From Aquibacillus albus (GTDB taxonomy: Bacteria > Bacillota > Bacilli > Bacillales > Amphibacillaceae), in the NCBI RefSeq assembly GCF_016908325.1, contig NZ_JAFBDR010000033.1, positions 1-42,392 on the forward strand: a stretch of 42,392 nucleotides of DNA, given 5' to 3'. The notes beneath the pieces were generated by a model that worked only from the letters and a program-made list of their open reading frames with translations, was not told the DNA's origin and did not search any database. Below are positions 35,263 to 42,392 of this stretch, piece after piece. The first letter of the stretch is position 1; each line of letters opens with the position of its first letter. The position numbers and the translations under genes were made by a program.

Positions 35263-36267
35263 TTATATTTGAATATAATTTGAGTCAGTTGTTTCTTGTT
35301 GAAGGTGACAACTTACCATTCGTTCCATTTTTTTGTTATAAACTAAGCTAGGCTCTACTGTCTTACAAATATCCATAGCCTCTGGGCACCTCGTGTGAAA
35401 CTTACAGCCTGTTGGAGGGTTAACTGGACTCGGTAAGTCACCTTTTAGGATTATTCTGTCCCTTTTTAACTTAGGATCTGGTATAGGTACTGAAGATAAT
35501 AATGCCTTGGTATATGGATGTTGTGGTTCTGAAAAAATCATTTCCCTTGAACCAGATTCTACAATTTCCCCTAAATACATAACACCGATAGAATCACTGA
35601 TATGTTCAACAACGCTTAAATCATGAGAAATAAATAAGTAAGTCAATTTTAATTCCTTTTGCAATTCTTTTAGTAAATTTAGGATTTGGGATTGAACAGA
35701 AACATCCAGTGCTGATACAGGTTCGTCAGCAACAATCAACTTAGGTTTCATAATAAGCGCGCGAGCAATACCTATGCGTTGTCTTTGTCCACCACTAAAT
35801 TCATGCGCATAAAGTCCGGCTTGGTAATCACTTAATCCTACAATTTCCATCATTTCTGAAATAAGACTATTCTGTTCCTTTTTTGTTAACTTCGTATGAA
35901 TCTCTAAAGGTTCTGCAATGATATCTCGCACTTTCATACGCGGATTTAACGAAGCATACGGATCTTGAAATACCATTTGAACTTCTTTGCGTACATTAGC
36001 TAACTCTGATTCTTTTTTTCTGGAAATTTCTTCTCCGTTAATCCAAACTTCTCCTTCAGTAGGAGTGATGAGTCTCGAAATTAATCTACCAGTAGTAGAT
36101 TTTCCGCAGCCACTCTCACCAACAATACTAAATGTCTTCCCTTCAGATACCGAAAAGGAAATACCATTAACTGCATTTAAAAACTTTTGTTTCCTAAACA
36201 TTCCATTTGAAATTTGAAATGATTTTCTTAAGCCCTTCACCTCCAATATCGGATTAGACACTAACAT
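35263..36267 (-). CDS. Oligopeptide/dipeptide-type ABC transporter ATPase (DppF/OppF-like)
   Basis: About 334 residues. Walker A GESGCGKST, signature FSGGQRQRIGIARAL, Walker B LIVADEPVSALDV, and the C-terminal oligopeptide-transporter extension with the Cys pattern GCKFHTRCPEAMDIC. It overlaps the end of the other ATPase gene. The ATG at 36267 touches a GAGGG site, and a GTG at 36261 has better spacing, so the true start may be two codons in. Forms a heterodimer with the DppD-like protein below the two permeases. Confidence 0.93.
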   Translation of the reverse strand: MLVSNPILEVKGLRKSFQISNGMFRKQKFLNAVNGISFSVSEGKTFSIVGESGCGKSTTGRLISRLITPTEGEVWINGEEISRKKESELANVRKEVQMVFQDPYASLNPRMKVRDIIAEPLEIHTKLTKKEQNSLISEMMEIVGLSDYQAGLYAHEFSGGQRQRIGIARALIMKPKLIVADEPVSALDVSVQSQILNLLKELQKELKLTYLFISHDLSVVEHISDSIGVMYLGEIVESGSREMIFSEPQHPYTKALLSSVPIPDPKLKRDRIILKGDLPSPVNPPTGCKFHTRCPEAMDICKTVEPSLVYNKKMERMVSCHLQQETTDSNYIQI

Positions 36268-37261
36268 CCCTCATTTCATCATCGTATAACCAACAACTAC
36301 AATGTCGGTTACCCTTAAATGCTTTTGTTGCTGGTTCTTTTTGAAAACAAATCGGCATAGCTTCCTCACATCTCGGTGCAAACTTACAACCCTCAGGCAT
36401 ATTTTCAGGGGTAGGAACACGACCTTTAATGGAAGAAAGTTTTTCCTTTAAGTTCCCTATTTTAGGTACAGAAGCAATTAAACCTTTCGTATATGGATGT
36501 TTAGGACTTTCAAATAAATCCAGTACTGATGCTTCTTCTATTACCTTTCCTGCGTACATTACTACTACTCGATCACACATCTCAGCTACTACACCCAAAT
36601 CATGAGTAATTAATAACATTGACATATTTTGATCCTGTTGCAACTGCCTCATTAGGTCTAATATTTGTGCTTGAATGGTTACATCTAAAGCAGTTGTCGG
36701 TTCATCTGCAATTAAAAGCTGTGGATTACATGACATTGCCATCGCAATCATAACCCGCTGTCTCATTCCGCCAGATAGTTGATGAGGATATTCATTAATA
36801 ACTTCATCTGCACGAGGAATACCCACATTTTCTAACATATTTATTGCATGGGTCCTTGCTTTTTTCTTTCCGTAACCTAGATGTAAGCATATAGGCTCTG
36901 TTAATTGTTCTCCTATTTTCATTACAGGATTAAGAGAAGTCATTGGTTCCTGGAATATCATCGCAATCTGTTTTCCCCTGAGCATTCTCATTTCTTCCTC
37001 TGGAATATTAGTTAGGTCAATTTCTTCTTCTTTGTTTTTTTGAAATAATATTTCGCCATCTGATATTCGTGCTGTGGTTCCCTTAAAAAGTCTCATAATA
37101 GATAGTGATGTTAAGCTTTTACCACAACCTGATTCACCTACCAGACCTAGCACTTCACCCTTTTTAATATGAAAATTTACTCCATGAAGAACTTTCACTT
37201 TCTTTTTATCATTCGTAAATTCTGTCTGAAGTCGTTCAACTTGTAATATAGTATTTTTCAT
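36254..37261 (-). CDS. Oligopeptide/dipeptide-type ABC transporter ATPase (DppD/OppD-like)
   Basis: 335 residues. Walker A GESGCGKSLTSLSIM, Q-loop FQEPMTSLNPVM, signature LSGGMRQRVMIAMAMS, Walker B LLIADEPTTALDV, and a C-terminal extension with GCKFAPRCEEAMPIC and a late HCSCWL, a cysteine pattern found in DppD-type subunits. AAAGGGGG stands 9 bases before the ATG. Third from last of the five transporter genes. Confidence 0.93.
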   Translation of the reverse strand: MKNTILQVERLQTEFTNDKKKVKVLHGVNFHIKKGEVLGLVGESGCGKSLTSLSIMRLFKGTTARISDGEILFQKNKEEEIDLTNIPEEEMRMLRGKQIAMIFQEPMTSLNPVMKIGEQLTEPICLHLGYGKKKARTHAINMLENVGIPRADEVINEYPHQLSGGMRQRVMIAMAMSCNPQLLIADEPTTALDVTIQAQILDLMRQLQQDQNMSMLLITHDLGVVAEMCDRVVVMYAGKVIEEASVLDLFESPKHPYTKGLIASVPKIGNLKEKLSSIKGRVPTPENMPEGCKFAPRCEEAMPICFQKEPATKAFKGNRHCSCWLYDDEMRDVSV

Positions 37262-37285
37262 AAGAATATTCCCCCTTTATCAACA

Positions 37286-38176
37286 CTAGACTTTAGGGTC
37301 TAACACATCTCTTAAACCATCTCCAACTACATTAAATGCCAGAACGGTTAAGAATATAGCAATACCAGGCATAATCACTACATGAGAAGAGGTTCCTAAA
37401 TAATCCCTACCCATACTTAGCATTACTCCCCAATCAGGAGTATCCGGACTTGCACCCAGCCCTAAAAAACTTAAACTCGCAACAGCTAAAATAGCTGTAC
37501 CTATTCTCATTGTGAAAAATACTATTAAACTACTTATAGTATCAGGAAAAATATGCTTTCTAATTATTCTTCCGTTACTAGCTCCCATAGATCTGGCAGC
37601 CTCAACAAATACTAATTCTTTTACTTCTAAGGTTGCACCTCGTATTAAACGTGCAAATGATGGAATGCTAAATATGGATATAGCAATAACAACATTAGAT
37701 AATCCAGGACCTAATATTGCTACAATGGCTATTGCTAAAATTAAATCAGGAAATGCAAACATAATGTCACAACACCTCATGACAAATCGATCTAACCTTC
37801 CTCCAAAAAAACCACTAATTAAGCCTAAAAGAGTTCCAAATAATGCACCTATTCCAACAGAAATAAAACTAACGGTTAACGAAATTCTAGTTCCTACAAT
37901 TATTCGACTGAAAATATCTCTACCGAATTCATCTGTTCCAGCCCAATGTATGAGAGAAGGAGTTTGTAATGTAGCATTGTAATCTGCTTTATAGGGATCA
38001 TAAGGTGTTATATAAGGACCTAACAATGCAGTTAGTATTAATAAAATAATAAAAAAACTAGCCCATAATGCTGTTTTTTGCCTTTTCCATTTTTCCCACA
38101 ACTCTTTCATAGGTGAATAACTATTCTTTCTATTAACAGTTATTTCATTCTGTTCAGTTTCCTTAACTACTTCCAT
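37286..38176 (-). CDS. ABC transporter permease, DppC/OppC-like
   Basis: 296 residues from the ATG at 38176, with AAGAGGGGG 6 bases upstream. N-terminal OppC_N segment (WEKWKRQKTALWASFFIILLILTALLGPYITPYDPYK) followed by the BPD_transp_1 domain with six membrane segments in all. The EAA loop that docks the ATPases reads EAARSMGASNGRIIRKHIFP. Pairs with the DppB-like permease encoded 13 bases upstream. Confidence 0.93.
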   Translation of the reverse strand: MEVVKETEQNEITVNRKNSYSPMKELWEKWKRQKTALWASFFIILLILTALLGPYITPYDPYKADYNATLQTPSLIHWAGTDEFGRDIFSRIIVGTRISLTVSFISVGIGALFGTLLGLISGFFGGRLDRFVMRCCDIMFAFPDLILAIAIVAILGPGLSNVVIAISIFSIPSFARLIRGATLEVKELVFVEAARSMGASNGRIIRKHIFPDTISSLIVFFTMRIGTAILAVASLSFLGLGASPDTPDWGVMLSMGRDYLGTSSHVVIMPGIAIFLTVLAFNVVGDGLRDVLDPKV

Positions 38177-38189
38177 GTTCAACCCCCTC

Positions 38190-39116
38190 TTACGCTGTAG
38201 AAGTGCGTATTTTAGGATTCAAATAACTATACAAAATATCTACTAGCAAATTAACAAGTATAAATTCTACCGAAAATAGTAATAATTCTGCTTGAATCAC
38301 TGGATAATCTCTAAATGCAATAGAATCAATAAGTAGTCGCCCCATACCCGGAAAACTAAATACTGTCTCAACTACTACGGATCCCCCTAGTAAAAAACCA
38401 AATTGTAATCCTGTTATAGTTACAACAGGTATCATCGAGTTTCTTAGCGCATGTTTCGAAATTAAGATAAATTCCTTTAGACCTTTTGCACGTCCCGTTC
38501 GGATAAAATCAGCACCTAAGGTTTCTAGTAGGGATGATCTTGTAAACCTTGCAATCATTGCCATTATTCCAGCACCTAATGAAACAGCAGGTAACACATA
38601 ACTTTTCCAGTCTTCCGCTCCTCCAGTTGGTAACCAACCAAGTTGTACAGAGAATATTTGTATTAATATTAAGCCTAACCAGAAATTAGGTACAGATATC
38701 CCAGAAACTGCGGTCACCATTCCCAGATAATCAGGCATTTTATTTTTAAAAACTGCAGAAATCGTACCAATTAAAATACCAAATATTAGAGCCCAAATAA
38801 TACTAGCAAAGGTTAGATAAATAGAATTCATAAATCGATTTGCAAACATTTCAGTTACAGGTAATCCTGTCTTTAACGACACACCTAAATCACCTTGAAT
38901 AATTCCTTGCATATAGGAAAGGTACTGTTGCCAAATAGGATCATTTAATCCTAAATTTTCTCTAATTCTATTCACTTCTTCTAATGTTGCATCTTGCCCA
39001 GCAACCAGTCTAGCAGGGTCACCAGGAATAAGATGTATAAAATAAAAAATTAAAATAGAAACTATAAATAGAATTGGTATCATTTCTAAGATTCTTCTAA
39101 AAATGTATTGAAGCAC
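38190..39116 (-). CDS. ABC transporter permease, DppB/OppB-like
   Basis: 308 residues from the GTG at 39116, which has AAAGGAG 8 bases upstream and gives the usual N-terminus LQYIFRRILEMIPILF; longer frames run into the intercistronic hairpin. Six membrane segments, the early HLIPGDPARLVAGQ and the docking loop RTGRAKGLKEFILISKHALRNSMIP are family signatures. Confidence 0.93.
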   Translation of the reverse strand: MLQYIFRRILEMIPILFIVSILIFYFIHLIPGDPARLVAGQDATLEEVNRIRENLGLNDPIWQQYLSYMQGIIQGDLGVSLKTGLPVTEMFANRFMNSIYLTFASIIWALIFGILIGTISAVFKNKMPDYLGMVTAVSGISVPNFWLGLILIQIFSVQLGWLPTGGAEDWKSYVLPAVSLGAGIMAMIARFTRSSLLETLGADFIRTGRAKGLKEFILISKHALRNSMIPVVTITGLQFGFLLGGSVVVETVFSFPGMGRLLIDSIAFRDYPVIQAELLLFSVEFILVNLLVDILYSYLNPKIRTSTA

Positions 39117-39147
39117 TTTTTGAACTCCTTTCTTACAAGGAAGGTTT

Positions 39148-39166
39148 AGGGTGCAATATGCACCCT
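39148..39166 (-). other. Intercistronic hairpin between the binding-protein and permease genes
   Basis: A perfect 8-bp stem AGGGTGCA/TGCACCCT with a 3-base loop and no following T-run on the minus strand. Such hairpins after the binding-protein gene commonly protect the upstream mRNA and let the binding protein be made in excess over the membrane parts. Confidence 0.65.
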
Positions 39167-39198
39167 GTGCCACTATTCTTTATTTACCCTACATAACA

Positions 39199-40812
39199 TT
39201 ATTTAAATTGAGCCTTTGTAACATTTATACGCCCATTAGCGGTCACGTACACACCTTCAACATTTTCACGTTTCCCATAAATGTTCTGATCAGATGCAAG
39301 GAAAATCCATGGAGCCTCTTCGTATACTTTTGATTGCACATTAGAATATAACTCTTCTTGAATAGCTTCATCTGTTGTTTCATAAGCTTGAACTAACCAA
39401 TCATCTACTTCATCATTAGCATAATAGGCTGAATTACCGCCTGATGGTGGAAAGCTCATACCTCCTAAGATTGGTCTAATTGCATTATCCGTATCAGATT
39501 GGAATGAAGACCAGCTTACATACCACATCTGAACCTCAGCTTCTTCTGGAGAATGCCCGCCGTAAATTCTTTCCGATAGTGTTCCTTCTTCCATGGACAT
39601 TACTTCTAAGTCTACTCCTACTTCAGATAATTGCTGTTGTATAAATTGCATACCTGTGACTGTATTCGAATTCGTATTGCCCCATATTTCAGCTGAAAAT
39701 CCATCTTCATAACCAGCTTCGTTTAGTAACTCTTTTGCCTTTTCAGGATCATAAGAATATAGGTCCTGTTGTTGATAATTTCTAATAGTATTTGGAATGT
39801 TCGAATCCAAAGGAGAAGCAAGCCCACCCATAACCACATTAATAAAAGCATCTATATCAATAGCGTAGTTTAACGCCTGCCGAACTCGAACATCGTCAAA
39901 AGGTTCTTTCATTGTATTTAATGAAATGTAATTTGCAATCGTTGACTGACTATTTTCAACAACAATACTTTCATCATTTTCCAATTCTTCTATGTTTTGA
40001 GTTGGTACTGGAAAAATAAAGTCAGCTTCTCCTGTCTTTAACATCGCCACTCTAGAACCATTTTCTGGTACAGGCATATACGTAATCTTTTTTACTGTTG
40101 CAGAATCCTCATTCCAATAATCCTCAAAAAGTTCGATTGTTAAGTGATCACCCTGTACCCATTCCGTAAACTTATAAGGTCCAGTTCCAACCGGATTTTT
40201 TGTGACATCACCATCTTCTATAACTTGTGGGCTTATCATACTTGCTGAAACAAATTTAGTTAACATACTACTATTTGGACTTTCTAATATTACTTTAATA
40301 TTAAATTCATCTATTACTTCTATCTCAACGATTCCGCTAAACCCTCTACTGTATAATCGAAGTGAATTATCTGGATTACGTATTCTATCAAAATTTATTT
40401 TTACTGCTTCTGCATTAAATGGAGCACCATCGTGGAACGTAACATCTTCACGGAGTTTAAATGTAAATTCCGTAGCATCGTCATTAACTTCAAAACTTTC
40501 AGCTAATAACGGTACAACCTTTCCATCCTCTTCGGTTAATAAGCCTTCTAACATTGCTGATTGAACTGCGTTTGAGTTTCTATCTCCTGTATTATGCGGA
40601 TCCATAGTAATAAAATTTTCATTTACAGCAATTACCATTTCTTCTTTTACTTCCTCTTCCTCATTAGAACCTTCCTCTTCAGTAGTTTCTTCTGTTGTAT
40701 CTCCTTGATCGTCAGTTTGACCATCTGCTACTTCCGTGTCACTTGAACAACCTACAATAATCAATGCAAAAAACAAAACCATTAAAAATCTAAAAACATT
40801 TCCAATTCTCAA
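39199..40812 (-). CDS. Extracellular solute-binding protein, family 5 (peptide/nickel/opine class)
   Basis: 537 residues. Lipoprotein signal peptide with lipobox IIVGC (Cys22), then a low-complexity acidic linker (about residues 24-60, rich in E, D and T) typical of secreted proteins of salt-tolerant Bacillaceae. The mature part holds the SBP_5 motifs (FEVNDDATEFTFKLREDVTFHDGAPFNAEAVKINFDRI and VRQALNYAIDID). The start is TTG with AAGGGGG 7 bases upstream. First gene of the transporter operon; the ligand may be a glycoside or oligosaccharide rather than a peptide, judging from the neighbours. Confidence 0.94.
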   Translation of the reverse strand: MRIGNVFRFLMVLFFALIIVGCSSDTEVADGQTDDQGDTTEETTEEEGSNEEEEVKEEMVIAVNENFITMDPHNTGDRNSNAVQSAMLEGLLTEEDGKVVPLLAESFEVNDDATEFTFKLREDVTFHDGAPFNAEAVKINFDRIRNPDNSLRLYSRGFSGIVEIEVIDEFNIKVILESPNSSMLTKFVSASMISPQVIEDGDVTKNPVGTGPYKFTEWVQGDHLTIELFEDYWNEDSATVKKITYMPVPENGSRVAMLKTGEADFIFPVPTQNIEELENDESIVVENSQSTIANYISLNTMKEPFDDVRVRQALNYAIDIDAFINVVMGGLASPLDSNIPNTIRNYQQQDLYSYDPEKAKELLNEAGYEDGFSAEIWGNTNSNTVTGMQFIQQQLSEVGVDLEVMSMEEGTLSERIYGGHSPEEAEVQMWYVSWSSFQSDTDNAIRPILGGMSFPPSGGNSAYYANDEVDDWLVQAYETTDEAIQEELYSNVQSKVYEEAPWIFLASDQNIYGKRENVEGVYVTANGRINVTKAQFK

Positions 40813-40848
40813 GAAAATTCCCCCTTAATCTTTTTATAAAATTTATTT

Positions 40849-40869
40849 ATATCTTAAGTTAAAAGATAT
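40849..40869. promoter_or_regulatory. Leader dyad ATATCTT-N7-AAGATAT
   Basis: 7-bp perfect arms in the AT-rich leader, 37 bases before the binding-protein start; a 12-bp palindrome AATACTAGTATT lies next to it at 40872-40883. Either could be part of the control region or a 5' mRNA hairpin. No function can be assigned from sequence. Confidence 0.3.
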
Positions 40870-40887
40870 TAAATACTAGTATTAACA

Positions 40888-40914
40888 CAATTAATAACAC
40901 CATGTTATTAATTG
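40888..40914. promoter_or_regulatory. 27-bp palindromic operator before the transporter operon
   Basis: Perfect 11-bp arms CAATTAATAAC and GTTATTAATTG around ACCAT. On the minus strand the arm end overlaps TTGTGT, which is followed 16 bases later by TATCTT and could be the promoter. Long arms around a 5-base centre match the geometry of XylR-type ROK operators, so the ROK repressor at 31119-32273 is the likely ligand. Confidence 0.6.
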
Positions 40915-40958
40915 GTGAAAAAAACGCCGTGAATCTGTTTTTTCATGATGCATAAACC

Positions 40959-40985
40959 ATTAATTTCTTCAGTGGTGAAATTAAT
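40959..40985. promoter_or_regulatory. Second palindrome before the transporter operon
   Basis: Perfect 9-bp arms ATTAATTTC and GAAATTAAT around a 9-base centre. Its centre lies 71 bases from that of the first palindrome. It shares the AATTAAT core of the first site's outer arms but not its full sequence, so it may be an auxiliary site for the same repressor or bind another factor. Confidence 0.4.
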
Positions 40986-41361
40986 TATGTTTTTATAATA
41001 AACACTCTAATATATACAAGCAATCACCTTGTCAGAAAACTTTTCATACTTTTCGAAAAATTGCTAATTTTATAGAAGGGACACTTGTTCTTTTTATTTA
41101 AGGATAAGAAAATAATTAATTACAACAATCATACCTAAATCCAGAGAAAACTTAATTATTATTTGTTTAGGCGTCTTATCGATTATATAAATTCTCGTTA
41201 AATGCTTCTAAAACAATCCGATTTCCTCCAAGAACTAACAAATTTTAGTAACATAAGTCAGTTGATTAAAATTCCTTATAAAGCCTTTAAGAAGCATTAA
41301 TGATTCAAAAAACTTCATCTAAAGTTCTTGGAAGAACGGTCCAATTTATAGCAAATTCCCC
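40986..41361. other. AT-rich intergenic region between the transporter operon and VanZ gene
   Basis: Very AT-rich, with no supportable gene on either strand. A short dyad GTTCTT-GG-AAGAAC (41324-41337) lies 25 bases after the VanZ stop and could be a weak terminator on the minus strand; T-rich sequence follows only after about a turn. Confidence 0.4.
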
Positions 41362-41892
41362 TTAATCTTGTCGCCTTCTCCAAAGCCTCTCAGCAACCAG
41401 CACTACCAACATCCCAATAACAACCCCCATTGCATCAACAACAAAGACATCAATCAAATGTCCCGTTCGCCCTGGGACAAAGGTCTGATGCCATTCATCA
41501 ACAATAGCTAGACATATAGCAAGAGAACCACCTAGAAAATATCTAGAAACTGGGCGTAAGGATGTGAATTTAATCGCGAGTAAGAGAAGAATCGTTAGGA
41601 AAAAGTAACCGATAATATGCCCTAACTTCCTCAACACGAACTCGATAAACGCATAAGGATTACTTGAAGAAACAAATTGATTGTCATATCGAAACGAGAT
41701 CCTAGGAAGCTGCTTCCCATCTAAGTCGACCATTTTCTCTAAAGTCGGCTTAATGTCCTGCTTCTCATAAGGCATATCAGAAATGATAAAGATAATGAAA
41801 AAAAATAAAACAGTAGCCCCTAACCAAATATAAAAATATTTTCTTCTTGGCCTAAACATCTCTATATTAAAACCAACACCCTTCTCTCTCAT
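41362..41892 (-). CDS. VanZ-family membrane protein
   Basis: 176 residues with four membrane segments. The family signature is clear: RKLGHIIGYFFLTILLLL in the second segment region and DEWHQTFVPGRTGHLIDVFVDAMGVVIG near the C-terminus. VanZ-like proteins occur in many Gram-positives; the founding member gives low-level teicoplanin resistance, but most chromosomal relatives have no known role. AAAGGGG stands 9 bases before the ATG. It lies between the transporter operon and repeat array 2. Confidence 0.92.
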   Translation of the reverse strand: MREKGVGFNIEMFRPRRKYFYIWLGATVLFFFIIFIISDMPYEKQDIKPTLEKMVDLDGKQLPRISFRYDNQFVSSSNPYAFIEFVLRKLGHIIGYFFLTILLLLAIKFTSLRPVSRYFLGGSLAICLAIVDEWHQTFVPGRTGHLIDVFVVDAMGVVIGMLVVLVAERLWRRRQD

Positions 41893-41945
41893 ACGGATTA
41901 GCCCCTTTTATTTAATAGAAAAAAATACGGACGGCGCCTATTGCA

Positions 41946-42302
41946 CCCCCCGCGTTTTTATTTGATTTATATTCTCTTTTGCTTCGGTTATGCGCAGGTT
42001 ATTCGGATTTATTCTCACTCTCGGCTCGCTTATGCGCAACTTTCCCGGATTTACTCTCAACTTCTCTCGTTTTATGTGCAGCGATCCAGCTTTTTCTCTC
42101 ACTCTCGCCCCGGTTATGCGCAACTTTCCGGCTTTTTCTCTCACTCTCGCCCGGTTTATGCGCAGATTCACTGGATTTATTCTCATCCCCACTCGGTTTA
42201 TGTGCAGCGATCCTGGATTTTCTCTCACTCTCGCCCGGTTTATGCGCAGATTCACTGGATTTATTCTCATCCCCACTCGGTTTATGCGCACCGATCCAGT
42301 CA
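41946..42302. repeat. Tandem array of eight 42-bp repeats (array 2)
   Basis: TTATGCGCA (or TTATGTGCA) recurs at 41988, 42030, 42072, 42114, 42156, 42198, 42240 and 42282, exactly 42 bases apart. Each unit has a second core near TTCTCA or CTCTCA. Two unit types alternate toward the right end, giving an 84-bp higher-order repeat (42156-42239 is repeated from 42240). All frames stay open on both strands because the unit is stop-free and divisible by three; I treat these frames as non-coding. Same family as array 1, in the opposite orientation. Confidence 0.88.
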
Positions 42303-42392
42303 AGTCCATATTTTTGTGTAAAAGTGTTACAAGGTTTTCAACGATAAAAAGCAATATAAGATATTTAAACTAACTTATTTTGAGTTTACATT

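Noticed and set aside
41938-42373. Overlapping repeat-encoded frames on both strands at the right end
   Set aside because: Same cause as array 1: tandem 42-bp units without stops. No frame is favoured over the others.

Overview
The window is a low-GC stretch from a Firmicute of the Bacillaceae type, probably a halotolerant genus near Oceanobacillus or Virgibacillus. The signs are strong AGGAGG-like ribosome sites, frequent TTG and GTG starts, AT-rich spacers, a BCCT compatible-solute carrier, a hut pathway and 42-bp intergenic repeats. The genus is an inference. I see no tRNA, rRNA, CRISPR array, transposase or phage gene.

Layout. 0.2-2.4 kb: a polytopic membrane protein, then an AbrB/MazE-Doc toxin-antitoxin pair behind a palindromic operator. 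2.4-9.9 kb: a minus-strand histidine utilization block, hutU-hutI-M20 hydrolase-amidohydrolase, then a terminator, then hutH. No hutG is present; the M20 enzyme and the HutF-like amidohydrolase could form a deiminase plus deformylase route instead. 9.9-10.7 kb: an array of about fourteen 42-bp repeats and a dispersed hairpin element. 10.7-16.3 kb: a signalling island with a membrane protein, an OmpR-type response regulator, a 7TM lipoprotein histidine kinase running tail to tail into the regulator, an SDR-type protein and a small membrane protein. The two outer target promoters carry the same 24-bp palindrome at matching distance from the -10. 16.3-18.9 kb: a BCCT carrier, an antitoxin with a decayed RelE-type toxin, and the second hairpin element.

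19.0-30.8 kb: a nine-gene minus-strand operon plus a PucR regulator. Two HyuA-like/DUF917 pairs bracket AroM, DUF1177, a nitrilase-fold amidohydrolase, an NCS1 permease and an Asp/Glu/hydantoin racemase. The gene set implies import and ATP-dependent opening of a cyclic amide or ureide, followed by deamidation or decarbamoylation and racemization. The exact substrate is unknown; this is the best candidate for an undescribed system.

31.1-40.8 kb: a peptide-type (SBP family 5) ABC transporter operon that runs into two xylose-isomerase-fold proteins and a Gfo/Idh/MocA dehydrogenase, with a ROK repressor at the end. This is the enzyme set of oxidoreductive sugar or glycoside catabolism, joined to a transporter class usually linked to peptides. 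Palindromes with XylR-like geometry lie before the operon. 41.4-42.3 kb: a VanZ-family protein and a second 42-bp array of the same repeat family as the first, inverted relative to it.

Gene starts were adjusted where a ribosome site clearly favoured an internal codon. All family calls come from reading motifs by eye; no database search was run.
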